Under the pieces are notes generated by a model. That model was not told the origin of the DNA, ran no database searches, and saw only the letters and a program-made list of their open reading frames with translations. This document shows, one piece after another, positions 47,876-56,886 of a stretch of 64,000 nt of DNA; position 1 is the stretch's first letter, and every line of letters starts with the position of its first letter. A program made the translations under genes and the position numbers. This DNA comes from Arthrobacter russicus (lineage in GTDB: Bacteria; Actinomycetota; Actinomycetes; Actinomycetales; Micrococcaceae): assembly GCF_031454135.1 (NCBI RefSeq), contig NZ_JAVDQF010000001.1, positions 434,001 to 498,000 of the forward strand, read 5' to 3'.

Positions 47876-47892
47876 TTGTAGCTTACCTACAA
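47876..47892 (+). promoter_or_regulatory. Candidate FasR operator upstream of fabD
   Basis: A perfect inverted repeat TTGTAG-CTTAC-CTACAA, 66 bases before the fabD start, in the fasR-fabD gap. A close relative occurs before fasR. Confidence 0.5.
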
Positions 47893-47958
47893 TGTGGCAT
47901 CCTGAGCTTGGTACCAGGAAACACCGAGATTTCACTTCAGGTTTGGAAAACTAGATAC

Positions 47959-48915
47959 GTGCTTGCAATTGTCTGCCCCGGCCAAGGAGCCCAGTCCCCT
48001 GGATTCCTCAGCCCTTGGCTCGAACTCCCCGGCGTCGAAGACCATCTGTCCAGTCTCAGCGATGTCGCCGGTTTGGATCTTTTGCGGCACGGAACCGTTT
48101 CCGACGCGGAAACCATCAAGGACACCGCGATCGCCCAGCCGCTCATCGTGGCGGCGGGGTTGCTGGCCGCCCGCGCCCTGTTCGGCAATGACGAAGTCGC
48201 GGAGCCGGACGTCGTCGCCGGCCATTCGGTCGGCGAGGTCACCGCAGCAGCGCTCAGCGGCGTGCTGACCGAGACCGAGGCCATGCTTTTCGTCCGGGAG
48301 CGGGCCAATAAGATGGCCGAAGCCGCGGCTGCCACACCCACCGGGATGAGCGCCGTCGTCGGCGGCGATCCGGAAGCCGTGCTCGCGGCTATCCACGGGG
48401 CCGGTTTGACCCCGGCGAACATGAACAGCGCCGGTCAGACCGTCGCCGCCGGCACGCTCGAGCAACTCGCGGTGCTGGCCGCGAATCCTCCGGCAAAAGC
48501 CCGGGTCATCGCGCTCCAGGTGGCCGGGGCCTTCCACACCGAGCACATGCGGCCCGCCGTCGGCGCCCTGGAAGCACTCAGTCCCAGTCTGCATCCCGAG
48601 AATCCCGCAGCAACCCTGCTGTCGAATTTCGACGGCGCAGCGGTGGCCACCGGCGATGCCGCTTTGGCCAGTCTGATTGCGCAAGTCTCCCGCCCGGTCC
48701 GCTGGGACCTGTGCATGAAGACCATGCTGGACCTCGGTGTGGACAGCCTCATCGAGCTCGCCCCGGCCGGCACGCTCACCGGCCTCGCCAAGCGCGCGAT
48801 GCCCGGAATTGCTACCGTTGCAGTCAAGACACCGGCAGACCTTGATGCCGCCCGTGAAATACTCAAAACCCGCACCTTGGCCTCCGGGGCCACGGCACGG
48901 GGAGAAGGAGCGTAG
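47959..48915 (+). CDS. fabD: Malonyl-CoA:ACP transacylase
   Basis: A 318-residue enzyme that loads malonyl groups onto ACP for type II fatty-acid synthesis. The start VLAIVCPGQGAQSPGFL is canonical; the nucleophile is S90 in VAGHSVGEVTAA and the catalytic His is in VAGAFHTEHM. The C-terminal LIELAPAGTLTGLAKR is typical. GTG 47959 has only a weak ribosome-binding site. Its TAG overlaps the GTG of fabH by one base. First gene of the fab operon. Confidence 0.96.
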   Translation: MLAIVCPGQGAQSPGFLSPWLELPGVEDHLSSLSDVAGLDLLRHGTVSDAETIKDTAIAQPLIVAAGLLAARALFGNDEVAEPDVVAGHSVGEVTAAALSGVLTETEAMLFVRERANKMAEAAAATPTGMSAVVGGDPEAVLAAIHGAGLTPANMNSAGQTVAAGTLEQLAVLAANPPAKARVIALQVAGAFHTEHMRPAVGALEALSPSLHPENPAATLLSNFDGAAVATGDAALASLIAQVSRPVRWDLCMKTMLDLGVDSLIELAPAGTLTGLAKRAMPGIATVAVKTPADLDAAREILKTRTLASGATARGEGA

Positions 48916-49976
48916 TGGCAAATCCCACGCTGAACCAAACCGCCCTGCGGGACAAAACCGCCATTCTCGGCCTGGGGTCCTACCGCGCCGAACTGGTGGT
49001 GACCAACGAGGACGTCTGCCAATGGATCGACTCCTCCGACGAGTGGATCCGGCAGCGGACCGGAATCATCACCCGTTTGCGGGCGCCGCGTGAAATCGGC
49101 GTGGTGGAAATGGCTGAAGCGGCGGCCCGCGAAGCCCTGGCCAACGCCGGCATCGAGGCTTCCCAGCTGGGCGCGGTCATCGTCTCCACGGTGACCCACC
49201 AGTACGCAACCCCTTCGGCGGCAGCATTGCTGGCCGACCGGCTCGGCGCTACGCCGGCCCCGGCCTTCGACATCTCCGCAGCCTGTGCCGGCTATTGCTA
49301 CGGAATCGGGCAAGGCGACGCCTTGGTCCGCTCCGGCGCGGCCGATTACGTGCTCGTGGTCGGCGTCGAAAAGCTTTCCGACGTGATCGACAACCACGAA
49401 CGCACGATTTCCTTCCTGCTCGGCGATGGCGCCGGGGCCGCCGTGATCGGGCCCTCGGAAACCTCCGGCATCGGCCCCACGATCTGGGGTTCCGACGGCA
49501 GCAAATGGGACGCGATCGGCATGACGCATTCCTTGCTGGACGTCCGGGACGCGAGCTTGGCGGCGAAGAACGATGGCGGGTTGACCGCCGGAGCGATTGC
49601 CGAGGCCGAGTTCAGCCTCTGGCCGACGTTGCGCCAAGACGGGCAGACGGTCTTCCGCTGGGCAGTCTGGGAGATGGCGAAGGTCGCCAAACAAGCGCTG
49701 GAAGCTGCTGGTGTGGCCGCCGCCGATCTGGCCGCTTTCGTGCCGCACCAGGCCAATATGCGGATCATCGACTCGCTGGTCAAGGAGCTCGACTTGCCGG
49801 AAAGCGTCGTGGTGGCGCGCGACATCGAAGACACCGGGAACACCTCTGCGGCGTCGATCCCGTTGGCCACCTGCCGGCTGTTGAAGGAGAATCCCGAGCT
49901 GAGCGGTGGCTTGTCGCTGCAGATCGGCTTCGGCGCGGGCCTGGTGTTCGGGGCCCAAGTAGTGGTTTTGCCGTAA
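48915..49976 (+). CDS. fabH: 3-oxoacyl-ACP synthase III (KAS III)
   Basis: A 353-residue initiating condensing enzyme (acyl-CoA primer + malonyl-ACP). The active cysteine is C124 in ISAACAGYCYG; the catalytic His is in VPHQANMRIID and the Asn in DTGNTSAASIPLA. The N-terminus (SDEWIRQRTGI) is typical. In this lineage branched primers are common, so it may favour branched acyl-CoAs; that is inference. GTG start coupled to fabD. Confidence 0.96.
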   Translation: MANPTLNQTALRDKTAILGLGSYRAELVVTNEDVCQWIDSSDEWIRQRTGIITRLRAPREIGVVEMAEAAAREALANAGIEASQLGAVIVSTVTHQYATPSAAALLADRLGATPAPAFDISAACAGYCYGIGQGDALVRSGAADYVLVVGVEKLSDVIDNHERTISFLLGDGAGAAVIGPSETSGIGPTIWGSDGSKWDAIGMTHSLLDVRDASLAAKNDGGLTAGAIAEAEFSLWPTLRQDGQTVFRWAVWEMAKVAKQALEAAGVAAADLAAFVPHQANMRIIDSLVKELDLPESVVVARDIEDTGNTSAASIPLATCRLLKENPELSGGLSLQIGFGAGLVFGAQVVVLP

Positions 49977-50108
49977 ATTTCATAATTTTGCCGGTCTTTT
50001 CGGTGCAACATGCATCGTAGAGGTCGCGATTCGGGCCGCATTCGTGGTTTGATCGACACTGCCCGTCCAGCAACCGGACCGGGCGGACACTGAGAAAGGG
50101 AGCCATCA

Positions 50109-50354
50109 ATGGCTAGCAACGAAGAAATCCTGGCCGGTTTGGCTGAAATCGTCAACGAAGAGACCGGTCTGGCGCCGGAGGCCGTGGAGTTGGACAAGTC
50201 CTTCACCGACGACCTCGACATCGATTCCATCTCGATGATGACCATCGTGGTCAACGCGGAAGAGAAGTTCGGCGTCCGCATCCCGGACGAGGAAGTCAAA
50301 AACCTCAAGACCGTCGGCGACGCAGTCAACTACATCGCAAGCGCGCAGGCCTAG
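50109..50354 (+). CDS. acpP: Acyl carrier protein
   Basis: An 81-residue acidic four-helix protein that carries growing acyl chains. The phosphopantetheine attachment serine is S40 in DDLDIDSISMM. ATG 50109 follows AGAAAGGGAG. It is separated from fabH by 132 bases, which may hold an internal promoter to supply the high level of ACP needed. Confidence 0.97.
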   Translation: MASNEEILAGLAEIVNEETGLAPEAVELDKSFTDDLDIDSISMMTIVVNAEEKFGVRIPDEEVKNLKTVGDAVNYIASAQA

Positions 50355-50468
50355 GCTTCCGCAGTCAACGCAGCTTCTCGCAATATTGCCGGCTTTTCAG
50401 GCTTGCGGTGCGCCAACTGGCGGTCACCGCAAGCCCGATGAGTTTTTAGACACCCAAGAGAGTGAAAA

Positions 50469-51704
50469 ATGTCCCGCAAAGTAGTCATCACCGGACTCGG
50501 CGCCACCACCCCCATCGGCGGTGACGTCCCGACCACGTGGAAGAATGCGCAAATCGGCGTGTCCGGAGCGCATACGCTCACCGATGATTGGGTCGCCAAA
50601 TACGAGCTCCCGGTGACTTTCGCCGCCCGCGCCATGACTCCGGCGGCGGAGGTGCTGACCCGGATCGAAGCCAAGCGCTTGGACCCGTCCAGCCAGTTCG
50701 CCGTGATCGCTTCCCGCGAAGCCTGGCAGGATGCCGGCGCGCCGGAGGTCGACAAGGATCGGTTCGCGGTGGCCTTTGCCACCGGAATCGGCGGCGTTTG
50801 GACGCTTTTAGATGCCTGGGACACGCTTCGCGACCGCGGACCGCGGCGGGTGCTGCCGATGACCGTTCCCATGCTCATGCCCAACGGCGCTGCCGCTGCC
50901 GTGAGCTTGGACCTCGGCGCCCGGGCCGGCGCGCACACTCCGGTGTCCGCTTGCGCTTCCGGAACCGAAGCGCTCCACCAAGCCGTCGAGTTGATCCGGT
51001 CCGGCAAAGTGGACATCGTGATGGCCGGCGGCACCGAAGCCGCGATTCACCCGATGACGCTCGCCTCTTTCGCCTCGATGCAGGCGTTGTCCAGGCGCAA
51101 TGACGATCCGGAACACGCTTCCCGGCCCTACGACCTCAATCGCGATGGCTTCGTGATGGGCGAAGGGGCCGGCGCTTTGGTACTCGAGGCCGAAGAGCAT
51201 GCGCTGGCGCGTGGTGCACGGATCTACGGCGAACTCGCCGGCACCTCGGTGACCGCGGACGCCTACCACATCACGGCACCGGACCCGGAAGGCTTGGGAG
51301 CCACACGCGCCTTGAAGGCCGCCTTGTTCGACGCCCGGGCACAGATCGAAGACGTGGTGCACGTGAATGCCCACGCGACCTCGACCCCGGTCGGCGACAA
51401 GCCGGAATACACCGCACTCCGAGCCACCTTCGGAAACCACGTGGACAACCTCGCGGTGTCCGCCACGAAGTCTCAGATGGGCCACTTGCTCGGTGCATCC
51501 GGAGCGGTGGAAGCGGTGCTGACCGTGAAAGCGGTCCAGGACCGCAAGGCGCCGGCAACCATCAACCTGGAGAACCAAGACCCGGAGATCCCGCTGGACA
51601 TCGTCACCGCGGCCCGCGATTTGCCGACCGGCGACCTCGTGGCGCTCAGCAATTCCTTCGGCTTCGGCGGGCACAACGCCGTCGTGGTCATCCGCAACTA
51701 CTGA
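50469..51704 (+). CDS. fabF: 3-oxoacyl-ACP synthase II (KAS II)
   Basis: A 411-residue elongating condensing enzyme. The Cys-His-His triad lies in TPVSACASGTEAL, HVNAHATSTPVGD and SATKSQMGHLLGASGAVEA; the N-terminus KVVITGLGATTPIGGD is canonical. Last gene of the fab operon; a long inverted repeat follows 26 bases downstream. Confidence 0.96.
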   Translation: MSRKVVITGLGATTPIGGDVPTTWKNAQIGVSGAHTLTDDWVAKYELPVTFAARAMTPAAEVLTRIEAKRLDPSSQFAVIASREAWQDAGAPEVDKDRFAVAFATGIGGVWTLLDAWDTLRDRGPRRVLPMTVPMLMPNGAAAAVSLDLGARAGAHTPVSACASGTEALHQAVELIRSGKVDIVMAGGTEAAIHPMTLASFASMQALSRRNDDPEHASRPYDLNRDGFVMGEGAGALVLEAEEHALARGARIYGELAGTSVTADAYHITAPDPEGLGATRALKAALFDARAQIEDVVHVNAHATSTPVGDKPEYTALRATFGNHVDNLAVSATKSQMGHLLGASGAVEAVLTVKAVQDRKAPATINLENQDPEIPLDIVTAARDLPTGDLVALSNSFGFGGHNAVVVIRNY

Positions 51705-51730
51705 TTCTCGCTTAGCGGAGTCTTCGCGTT

Positions 51731-51791
51731 AGCGAAATGGCTTTGCGTTGGCCCAATGTCTGACATTGGGCCAACGCAAAGCCATTTCGCT
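51731..51791. terminator. Perfect 30-bp inverted repeat between fabF and DUF3145
   Basis: Arms 51731-51760 and 51762-51791 are exact complements with one base between them. It separates two convergent genes and is taken as a bidirectional terminator. No T tract. Its length is well above an ordinary terminator. Confidence 0.8.
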
Positions 51792-51824
51792 ATCTGAAAC
51801 TTGTTCGCGCGCTGCCGTGCTGGT

Positions 51825-52328
51825 TCAGCCCACTTGGTGCAGCCAACGCACCGGAGCGCCCTCGGCGGCATGCCGGAATGCTTCCAGCTCCTCATCCCAG
51901 GCCTCGCCGAGCGCCAGGGAAAGTTCGTGGTAAACCCGGGCCGGGTCGCCGGCCCCGGACTCGTAGGCATAACGGATCCGGTCCTCGGAAACCATGATGT
52001 TCCCGTGCACATCGGTCATGGCATGGAAGATGCCCAGCTCCGGAGTATGCGACCAGCGGCCGCCGTCGACCCCCGCACTCGGTTCTTCAGTGACTTCGTA
52101 GCGCAGATGGGCCCAGCCGCGAAGTGCTGAAGCCAGCAGCGAACCAGTGCCCTGCGGTCCAACCCAGGACAATTCGGCGCGGAAGGATCCGGGCGCGGCA
52201 GGCTGCGCCGTCCATTCGAGATCGGCCCGCTTGTCGAGCACGGAACCGATCGCCCATTCGACGTGCGGGCACAACGCAGTGGGGGCTGAGTGCACGAAAA
52301 GCACTCCACGTGCCATCACAACAGACAT
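51825..52328 (-). CDS. DUF3145 family protein
   Basis: A protein of about 167 residues, actinobacteria-specific and commonly next to fabF. It carries ARGVLFVHSAPTALCPHVEW, LSWVGPQGTGSLLASALRGW, HLRYEVTEEPS and HGNIMVSEDRIRYA. The exact start is unsure: ATG 52340, ATG 52328, GTG 52319 and ATG 52316 are all in frame, and the only strong SD (GGAGG) lies just before 52328, best spaced for GTG 52319. Function unknown. Confidence 0.88.
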   Translation of the reverse strand: MSVVMARGVLFVHSAPTALCPHVEWAIGSVLDKRADLEWTAQPAAPGSFRAELSWVGPQGTGSLLASALRGWAHLRYEVTEEPSAGVDGGRWSHTPELGIFHAMTDVHGNIMVSEDRIRYAYESGAGDPARVYHELSLALGEAWDEELEAFRHAAEGAPVRWLHQVG

Positions 52329-52516
52329 TCCATCCTCCATAGCTGTAGGTACGTCTTCCCCAACGACCTGCTGCTGGAACCGGTTGTCCGTGCTTGCGCA
52401 CTGCTGTCATCGACAGATGCCCACCTGGATCTATAGCAATTGTGCCGTATCCGGCAGAATAACGCCAGTGAAATTTCTTGGCTGCAATTCCGCTCCCGCC
52501 CAGCTGTTGCCCAGAT

Positions 52517-53458
52517 TCAGGCCCGGGGGTGCGCTTGCTGATAACTCGAACGCAGCCGTTCCACGGATACATGGGTATAGATCTGCGTGGTGGCCAAAGA
52601 GGAATGACCCAGAATTTCCTGCACGGCACGCAGATCCGCCCCGCCGTCGAGCAAATGGGTCGCTGCGGTGTGCCGCAAGGCGTGCGGGCTGGTCGCCGCA
52701 GTATCGCCGAGCCCGTTGAAGCCGCGCTCGACGACGGCCCTGACCTGCCGCTGGTCGATCCGGCCACCGCGGGCGCCCAGGAAGAGTGCTGCCCCGCTGC
52801 GCGCATGGCTCAGCGCCGGGCGCGCGCTGCGCAACCAGCGGAGCACCGCGGCTTCGGCCGGCGTGCCGAAAGGCACCGTGCGCTCTTTATTCCCTTTGCC
52901 GAGCACCTTGAGCGTCCGTCGTTCGAAGTCCAGGTCATCGATGTCCAGGGCCGCCAGCTCGCCGACCCGGATGCCTGCCGCATAGAGCAGCTCCACCAGG
53001 GCCAGATCGCGGACCGCCAGCGGATCCCCTTCGCTGGCCGCGGATTCCAAGGCAGCGATCAGGCGGGCCATCTGAGCCTGCTGCAATACCCCGGGCAAGG
53101 ACTTTTGCCGTTTCGGCGCCTTCAGCCGAAGCGTCGGATTGTCCACAATCAGCCCTTCGCGCAAGGCCCAAGCCATGAAAGTTCGGATGCTGGCCGCACG
53201 GCGTGCCAAGGTGGAGCGGGCCAGCCCCTCGGTGCTCTGTTCACCCAGCCACTCCCGGAGCATCCCCAGATCGATTTCACCCGGATCCCGGGCGCCTGCC
53301 GCGACCGCGAAATACAGCAGGCTTTCGACATCCGCGGCATACGCGCGGATGGTGTGCTCGGAGCGCGCCCGTTCGGCACGCAAATGGAGCGCAAAAGCAG
53401 CCAAGGCGCTGCCGAACCGCAACGGCAGCTCGGAATTCGGCTTTTGCGCACTGGTCAT
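52517..53458 (-). CDS. xerC: Site-specific tyrosine recombinase XerC
   Basis: A 313-residue recombinase that resolves chromosome dimers at dif with XerD. The N-terminal SAM-like domain (SEHTIRAYAADVESLL, STLARRAASIRTFMAW) and the catalytic domain are complete: AAGIRVGELAAL (Arg), GKGNKERTVP (Lys), HALRHTAATHLL (His, Arg), ILGHSSLATTQIYTH (His and nucleophile Tyr). ATG 53458 is used. It follows dprA on the same strand. A housekeeping gene, unlike the decayed integrase at 37.7 kb. Confidence 0.94.
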   Translation of the reverse strand: MTSAQKPNSELPLRFGSALAAFALHLRAERARSEHTIRAYAADVESLLYFAVAAGARDPGEIDLGMLREWLGEQSTEGLARSTLARRAASIRTFMAWALREGLIVDNPTLRLKAPKRQKSLPGVLQQAQMARLIAALESAASEGDPLAVRDLALVELLYAAGIRVGELAALDIDDLDFERRTLKVLGKGNKERTVPFGTPAEAAVLRWLRSARPALSHARSGAALFLGARGGRIDQRQVRAVVERGFNGLGDTAATSPHALRHTAATHLLDGGADLRAVQEILGHSSLATTQIYTHVSVERLRSSYQQAHPRA

Positions 53459-53522
53459 TCCCCCACTGTGCTGCCTGATGGCGGCTCTTTCAAGCAGCAC
53501 CGCCGCAAGCCCCCGTCGAAGT

Positions 53523-54743
53523 TCAGCCAGATCCGGACTTGGCCCGAGCCCAACCGCGATCCGATCGCCGGGCCAGACCGAGCAGCTCCAGACGGCCCAG
53601 TCCGGCCTGGACCGCAGGGGTCCCGAGCCCGGCTACAGTGCTGAGCTTTTCCACGCTTGATCCGGTCCGCATCGGCAAAGCATCCAGGAGCAGCAGATCT
53701 TCGGTCGAGAGACCGTCATAGACCGCAACCGGCGCGGCCCGTTCCGGCAACCGGACCGTCATCGGCGAGGCCAACTCGAGCACCTCGTCTGCATCGGTGA
53801 CACAGACCGCGGCGCTCTCCCGGAGCAGCCGATGGCAGCCCGCCGAACCGGCAGCATAGACCGAACCGGGCACAGCGCCCAGTTGCCGACCCAACCCCGC
53901 CGCGTGATGGGCCGTGCTGAGCGCCCCGGAGCGCCATCGGGCCTCGACCACCACGGTGGCAGCGGACAACGCCGCAATCAGCCGGTTCCGCTGCAGGAAC
54001 CGGTAACGGGTCGGATTCGTCCCCGGCGGGACCTCTGCGATCAGCACGTCCTGCTCGGCGATTTGGCGCAGCAGGCCCTCATTGCCTGCCGGGTAGAACC
54101 GGTCCAGCCCACCGGCCATCACGGCAACCGTGGCCGGAGCACTGGGTTCCGTCGGCCCCGCGCCGCCGGGCTCCCTCGGCCCCGCGCCGCTGAGCGCCGC
54201 GCGGTGTGCGGCCGCATCGATTCCGTAGGCACCGCCGGAAAGCACAGTTTTCCCCTGGGCGGCGAGACGGTGGCAGATCGCTGCGGTCACCGATTCCCCG
54301 TACTCGCTGCTGTCCCGGGCGCCGACGACCGAAATGCAGTCCTGGAACCGGGGCAAGCGCGCAGGGCCGCGGAACCACAACCCGACCGGTGCCGCCAATC
54401 CCAGATCATCCACTCCAGCCGGCCAATCCGGATCTTCCGGGATGAGCAGTCCTCCGCCCAACCGCCGGATCACCCGCAAGTCGCGCCCGGGCGCCAGATC
54501 CGGCAACCGTGGCCGCCATCGGTCCAGAGCTTCCGCCAAGCCGCCCCACCGGATACCGGCTTCAGAGCTCAGCAGCTCGGCTACCGCAGCTTCCCGGCTC
54601 GCGCCGATTCGGACGTGCCCGGCGATCACCCGCATCGATTCCCATGCACCGAGCACCCTGATCATCGCCATCCCCGGCAGATCCGACGGCTCCATCAGCC
54701 TGGTCAAGGCTGCGCGGGCCAACCGCACATCCTCCGGATTCAT
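53523..54743 (-). CDS. dprA: DNA-processing protein DprA
   Basis: A 406-residue RecA loader for incoming transforming DNA. The Rossmann-like DprA core has SVVGARDSSEYGE, VLSGGAYGIDAAAHRAAL, VAVMAGGLDRFYPAGNEGLL, EVPPGTNPTRYRFLQRNRLI and VVVEARWRSGALSTA. A C-terminal winged helix (SVEKLSTVAGLGTPAVQAGL) is present. ATG 54743 overlaps the comM stop by 4 bases. An Ala/Gly/Pro-rich insertion sits after the GIDAAAHR segment. Confidence 0.94.
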   Translation of the reverse strand: MNPEDVRLARAALTRLMEPSDLPGMAMIRVLGAWESMRVIAGHVRIGASREAAVAELLSSEAGIRWGGLAEALDRWRPRLPDLAPGRDLRVIRRLGGGLLIPEDPDWPAGVDDLGLAAPVGLWFRGPARLPRFQDCISVVGARDSSEYGESVTAAICHRLAAQGKTVLSGGAYGIDAAAHRAALSGAGPREPGGAGPTEPSAPATVAVMAGGLDRFYPAGNEGLLRQIAEQDVLIAEVPPGTNPTRYRFLQRNRLIAALSAATVVVEARWRSGALSTAHHAAGLGRQLGAVPGSVYAAGSAGCHRLLRESAAVCVTDADEVLELASPMTVRLPERAAPVAVYDGLSTEDLLLLDALPMRTGSSVEKLSTVAGLGTPAVQAGLGRLELLGLARRSDRGWARAKSGSG

Positions 54744-56275
54744 CGGGCCATCCCCCGGCTGCGCATGTTCAAAGCTTGTCCTATCTGGTCCGGCCCGGGA
54801 GCAGCTAGTTCCGCCAGATCCGCCAAGGTCCACGCTAACCGAAGCACCCGGTCATAACCGCGGGCGGTCAATGCTCCGCGGTCCAGCGCCTGGTCGACCA
54901 ACCTGGTCACCGGACCCGGCAGGCGCAATGGACCGCGGAGCAACTGCCCGGTGGCTTCGGAATTGAAGCCGATCCCGAACTGATGCAGCCTGGCCGATGC
55001 CCGGCGCCGCGCGGCCAGTACCCGGCAAGCCACCATAGCGGTCGGCTCCCCCGAGGGCCCCACAGCCAATTCCGCCAGGGAAAGCCGTGGCACGCTCATT
55101 TGGATGTCGACCCGGTCCAGCAACGGTCCGGAGAGCTTCCCGAAGTAGCGCCGCCGGGCAATCGGGGTGCAACTGCAGTCCAGCGCCTTTCCGGCGGAAT
55201 TGCCGCAAGGGCACGGATTCGCCGCGAGCATCAGCTGGAATCGGGCCGGATACGCCGCCACCCCGGCGGAACGGTGAATCACCAGTTCGCCGCTCTCCAG
55301 AGGCTGCCGCAATGCATCGAGGACCCTTCGGTCGTACTCCGGCGCCTCATCCAGAAACAACACTCCTCGGTGCGCCCGCGACGCGGCCCCGGGACGGGGC
55401 ATCCCGGAGCCGCCACCGACGATCGACGCCATGCTCGCGGTGTGGTGCGGACTTTCGAAGGGCGGCCGCCGGAGCAGCCGGGTACGGCTTTCCCCGAGCC
55501 CGCCCAAGGAGTGGATTGCCGTGACCTCCATCGCCTGGCCATCGTCCAAGTCCGGCAACAATCCCGGCAACCGCTCAGCCAGCATGGTTTTTCCGGCCCC
55601 GGGCGGACCCACCAGCAGCACATGGTGCCGTCCCGCAGCAGCCACCTCCAAGGCCGCCCGGGCTTCGGCTTGTCCGGCCACATCCGCCAGGTCCAGGAGC
55701 GGGGCATCGTGCTCCGCGACGCCGGCAACGTCCACTTCCGGCATGGTGGCCAATTGCAGTTCCGCAGGGTCCGCACCGAAGCGCAACGCCACCTCGGCCA
55801 AACTGGAAAAACCCTCGACCTCCGCTCCGGGGACCAGACCCGCCTCGGGCACATTGGCCCGGGCCACAACGATCCTCGGGTGCCCGGCACGCACCGCGGC
55901 CAGGACCGCCGGCAGAATCCCCCGGATCGGGCGCAGCCTCCCGTCCAGGCCGAGCTCGGCCAGGAAAACCATGCTTCCGGTCTCCTGGACATCGCCGGCT
56001 GCCCGGAGCGTCGCCATCACGATTGCCAAGTCGAAGGAGCTGCCGCGTTTCGGCAATGAGGCCGGAAGCAGGTTGACCGTGATCTTGCGCCGGCTCAACG
56101 GGATCCCGGAATTGTGCGCCGCCGCACGGATCCGTTCTTTGGCTTCGACCAACGAAGCGTCCGGCAAGCCCAGCAGCTGGAAAGCCGGCAACGTCTGCCC
56201 GATATCGGCCTCGACCTCCACCAGGTGGCCGTTCAGTCCGACCAGCGCCACGCTGTAGGTGCGCCCCAGCGTCAT
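54740..56275 (-). CDS. YifB/ComM-family Mg-chelatase-like AAA+ ATPase
   Basis: A 511-residue protein related to ComM, the branch-migration helicase of natural transformation. The N-terminal ChlI-like domain (TYSVALVGLNGHLVEVEADI, LPDASLVEAKERIRAA) precedes the AAA+ core: Walker A LLVGPPGAGKTMLAERL, Walker B GVLFLDEAPEYDRRVLDALR. A four-cysteine element (ANPCPCGN, LDCSC) follows, then the C-terminal Mg_chelatase domain (ARGYDRVLRLAWTLADL). ATG 56275 overlaps yraN by 4 bases; the frame runs further upstream over yraN as noise. Confidence 0.93.
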   Translation of the reverse strand: MTLGRTYSVALVGLNGHLVEVEADIGQTLPAFQLLGLPDASLVEAKERIRAAAHNSGIPLSRRKITVNLLPASLPKRGSSFDLAIVMATLRAAGDVQETGSMVFLAELGLDGRLRPIRGILPAVLAAVRAGHPRIVVARANVPEAGLVPGAEVEGFSSLAEVALRFGADPAELQLATMPEVDVAGVAEHDAPLLDLADVAGQAEARAALEVAAAGRHHVLLVGPPGAGKTMLAERLPGLLPDLDDGQAMEVTAIHSLGGLGESRTRLLRRPPFESPHHTASMASIVGGGSGMPRPGAASRAHRGVLFLDEAPEYDRRVLDALRQPLESGELVIHRSAGVAAYPARFQLMLAANPCPCGNSAGKALDCSCTPIARRRYFGKLSGPLLDRVDIQMSVPRLSLAELAVGPSGEPTAMVACRVLAARRRASARLHQFGIGFNSEATGQLLRGPLRLPGPVTRLVDQALDRGALTARGYDRVLRLAWTLADLAELAAPGPDQIGQALNMRSRGMAR

Positions 56276-56628
56276 CCGATCCCCCGCAGGTGTTCCACCG
56301 TCGGCTCCCCGCTGCGCGGTGCCAGAACCGCCACTGCATCGATCCGCAACGCCCTGCCGAGGTAGCCATGATGTCTGGCCCACAGCACGGACAAGGTCCG
56401 CAAGCGGTCCAGCTTGGCTTTGTTGATGGCTTCGAAGGGATGGCCGTAGGCGAGGCTGCGCCGGGTTTTCACCTCGGCGATGACCAAGATCTCGCCGTCG
56501 AAGGCGACCAGGTCGATTTCCCCCCGGCTGCAGCGCCAATTCACGTCGACGACGGTGAACCCACGCCGTTCGAGGTAGTCCGAGGCGAGAGCCTCGCCGA
56601 GCTTGCCCAACTCAATTTTCGTCCGCAC
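56272..56628 (-). CDS. YraN/UPF0102 endonuclease-like protein
   Basis: A 118-residue restriction-endonuclease-like fold. LGKLGEALASDYLERRGF, NWRCSRGEIDLVAFDGEILVIAEVKTR carries the D-x(n)-ExK metal site, and the tail ends LRIDAVAVL. GTG 56628 gives the family length; an earlier frame adds 40 non-conserved residues and is rejected. First of a 4-gene coupled run yraN-comM-dprA-xerC. Confidence 0.9.
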   Translation of the reverse strand: MRTKIELGKLGEALASDYLERRGFTVVDVNWRCSRGEIDLVAFDGEILVIAEVKTRRSLAYGHPFEAINKAKLDRLRTLSVLWARHHGYLGRALRIDAVAVLAPRSGEPTVEHLRGIG

Positions 56629-56767
56629 CCTCCCAGCATCGCCGGCCGGTCGGGAAGATGGTCTGAAAATCCGGAAAATCCGGCTGAATGTGGATAACCC
56701 GAGGTGCAGAGCAATCCGGAAAAAATGCTTCGCCGACCGATGAAACACCCCTGGATCCAGCCAATTG

Positions 56768-56793
56768 AAACATACTGTCGCGTATGTTTTTTT
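56768..56793. other. Palindrome AAACATAC/GTATGTTT with T tract
   Basis: An 8-bp perfect inverted repeat around TGTCGC followed on the plus strand by T's. It lies in the gap (56629-56886) upstream of yraN. It looks like a terminator for the plus strand but no plus-strand gene leads into it, so it may instead be an operator for the competence run. Confidence 0.4.
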
Positions 56794-56830
56794 CCTGTTA
56801 GGCTACAAGCACACTCACCGCATCAAAGGG

Positions 56831-56859
56831 AGCCCCGGAGCCGATGTTCCGGGGCTTTC
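56831..56859 (-). terminator. Terminator after DUF2469
   Basis: AGCCCCGGA pairs perfectly with TCCGGGGCT around an 8-base loop, 27 bases beyond the DUF2469 stop. Confidence 0.7.
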
Positions 56860-56886
56860 CCATTCCCCGGAACAAAGTTGCGGAAC

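Noticed and set aside
53523-56628. Competence genes dprA and comM-like as a sign of an acquired island
   Set aside because: They sit in the conserved actinobacterial block with yraN, rnhB and xerC and have normal composition.
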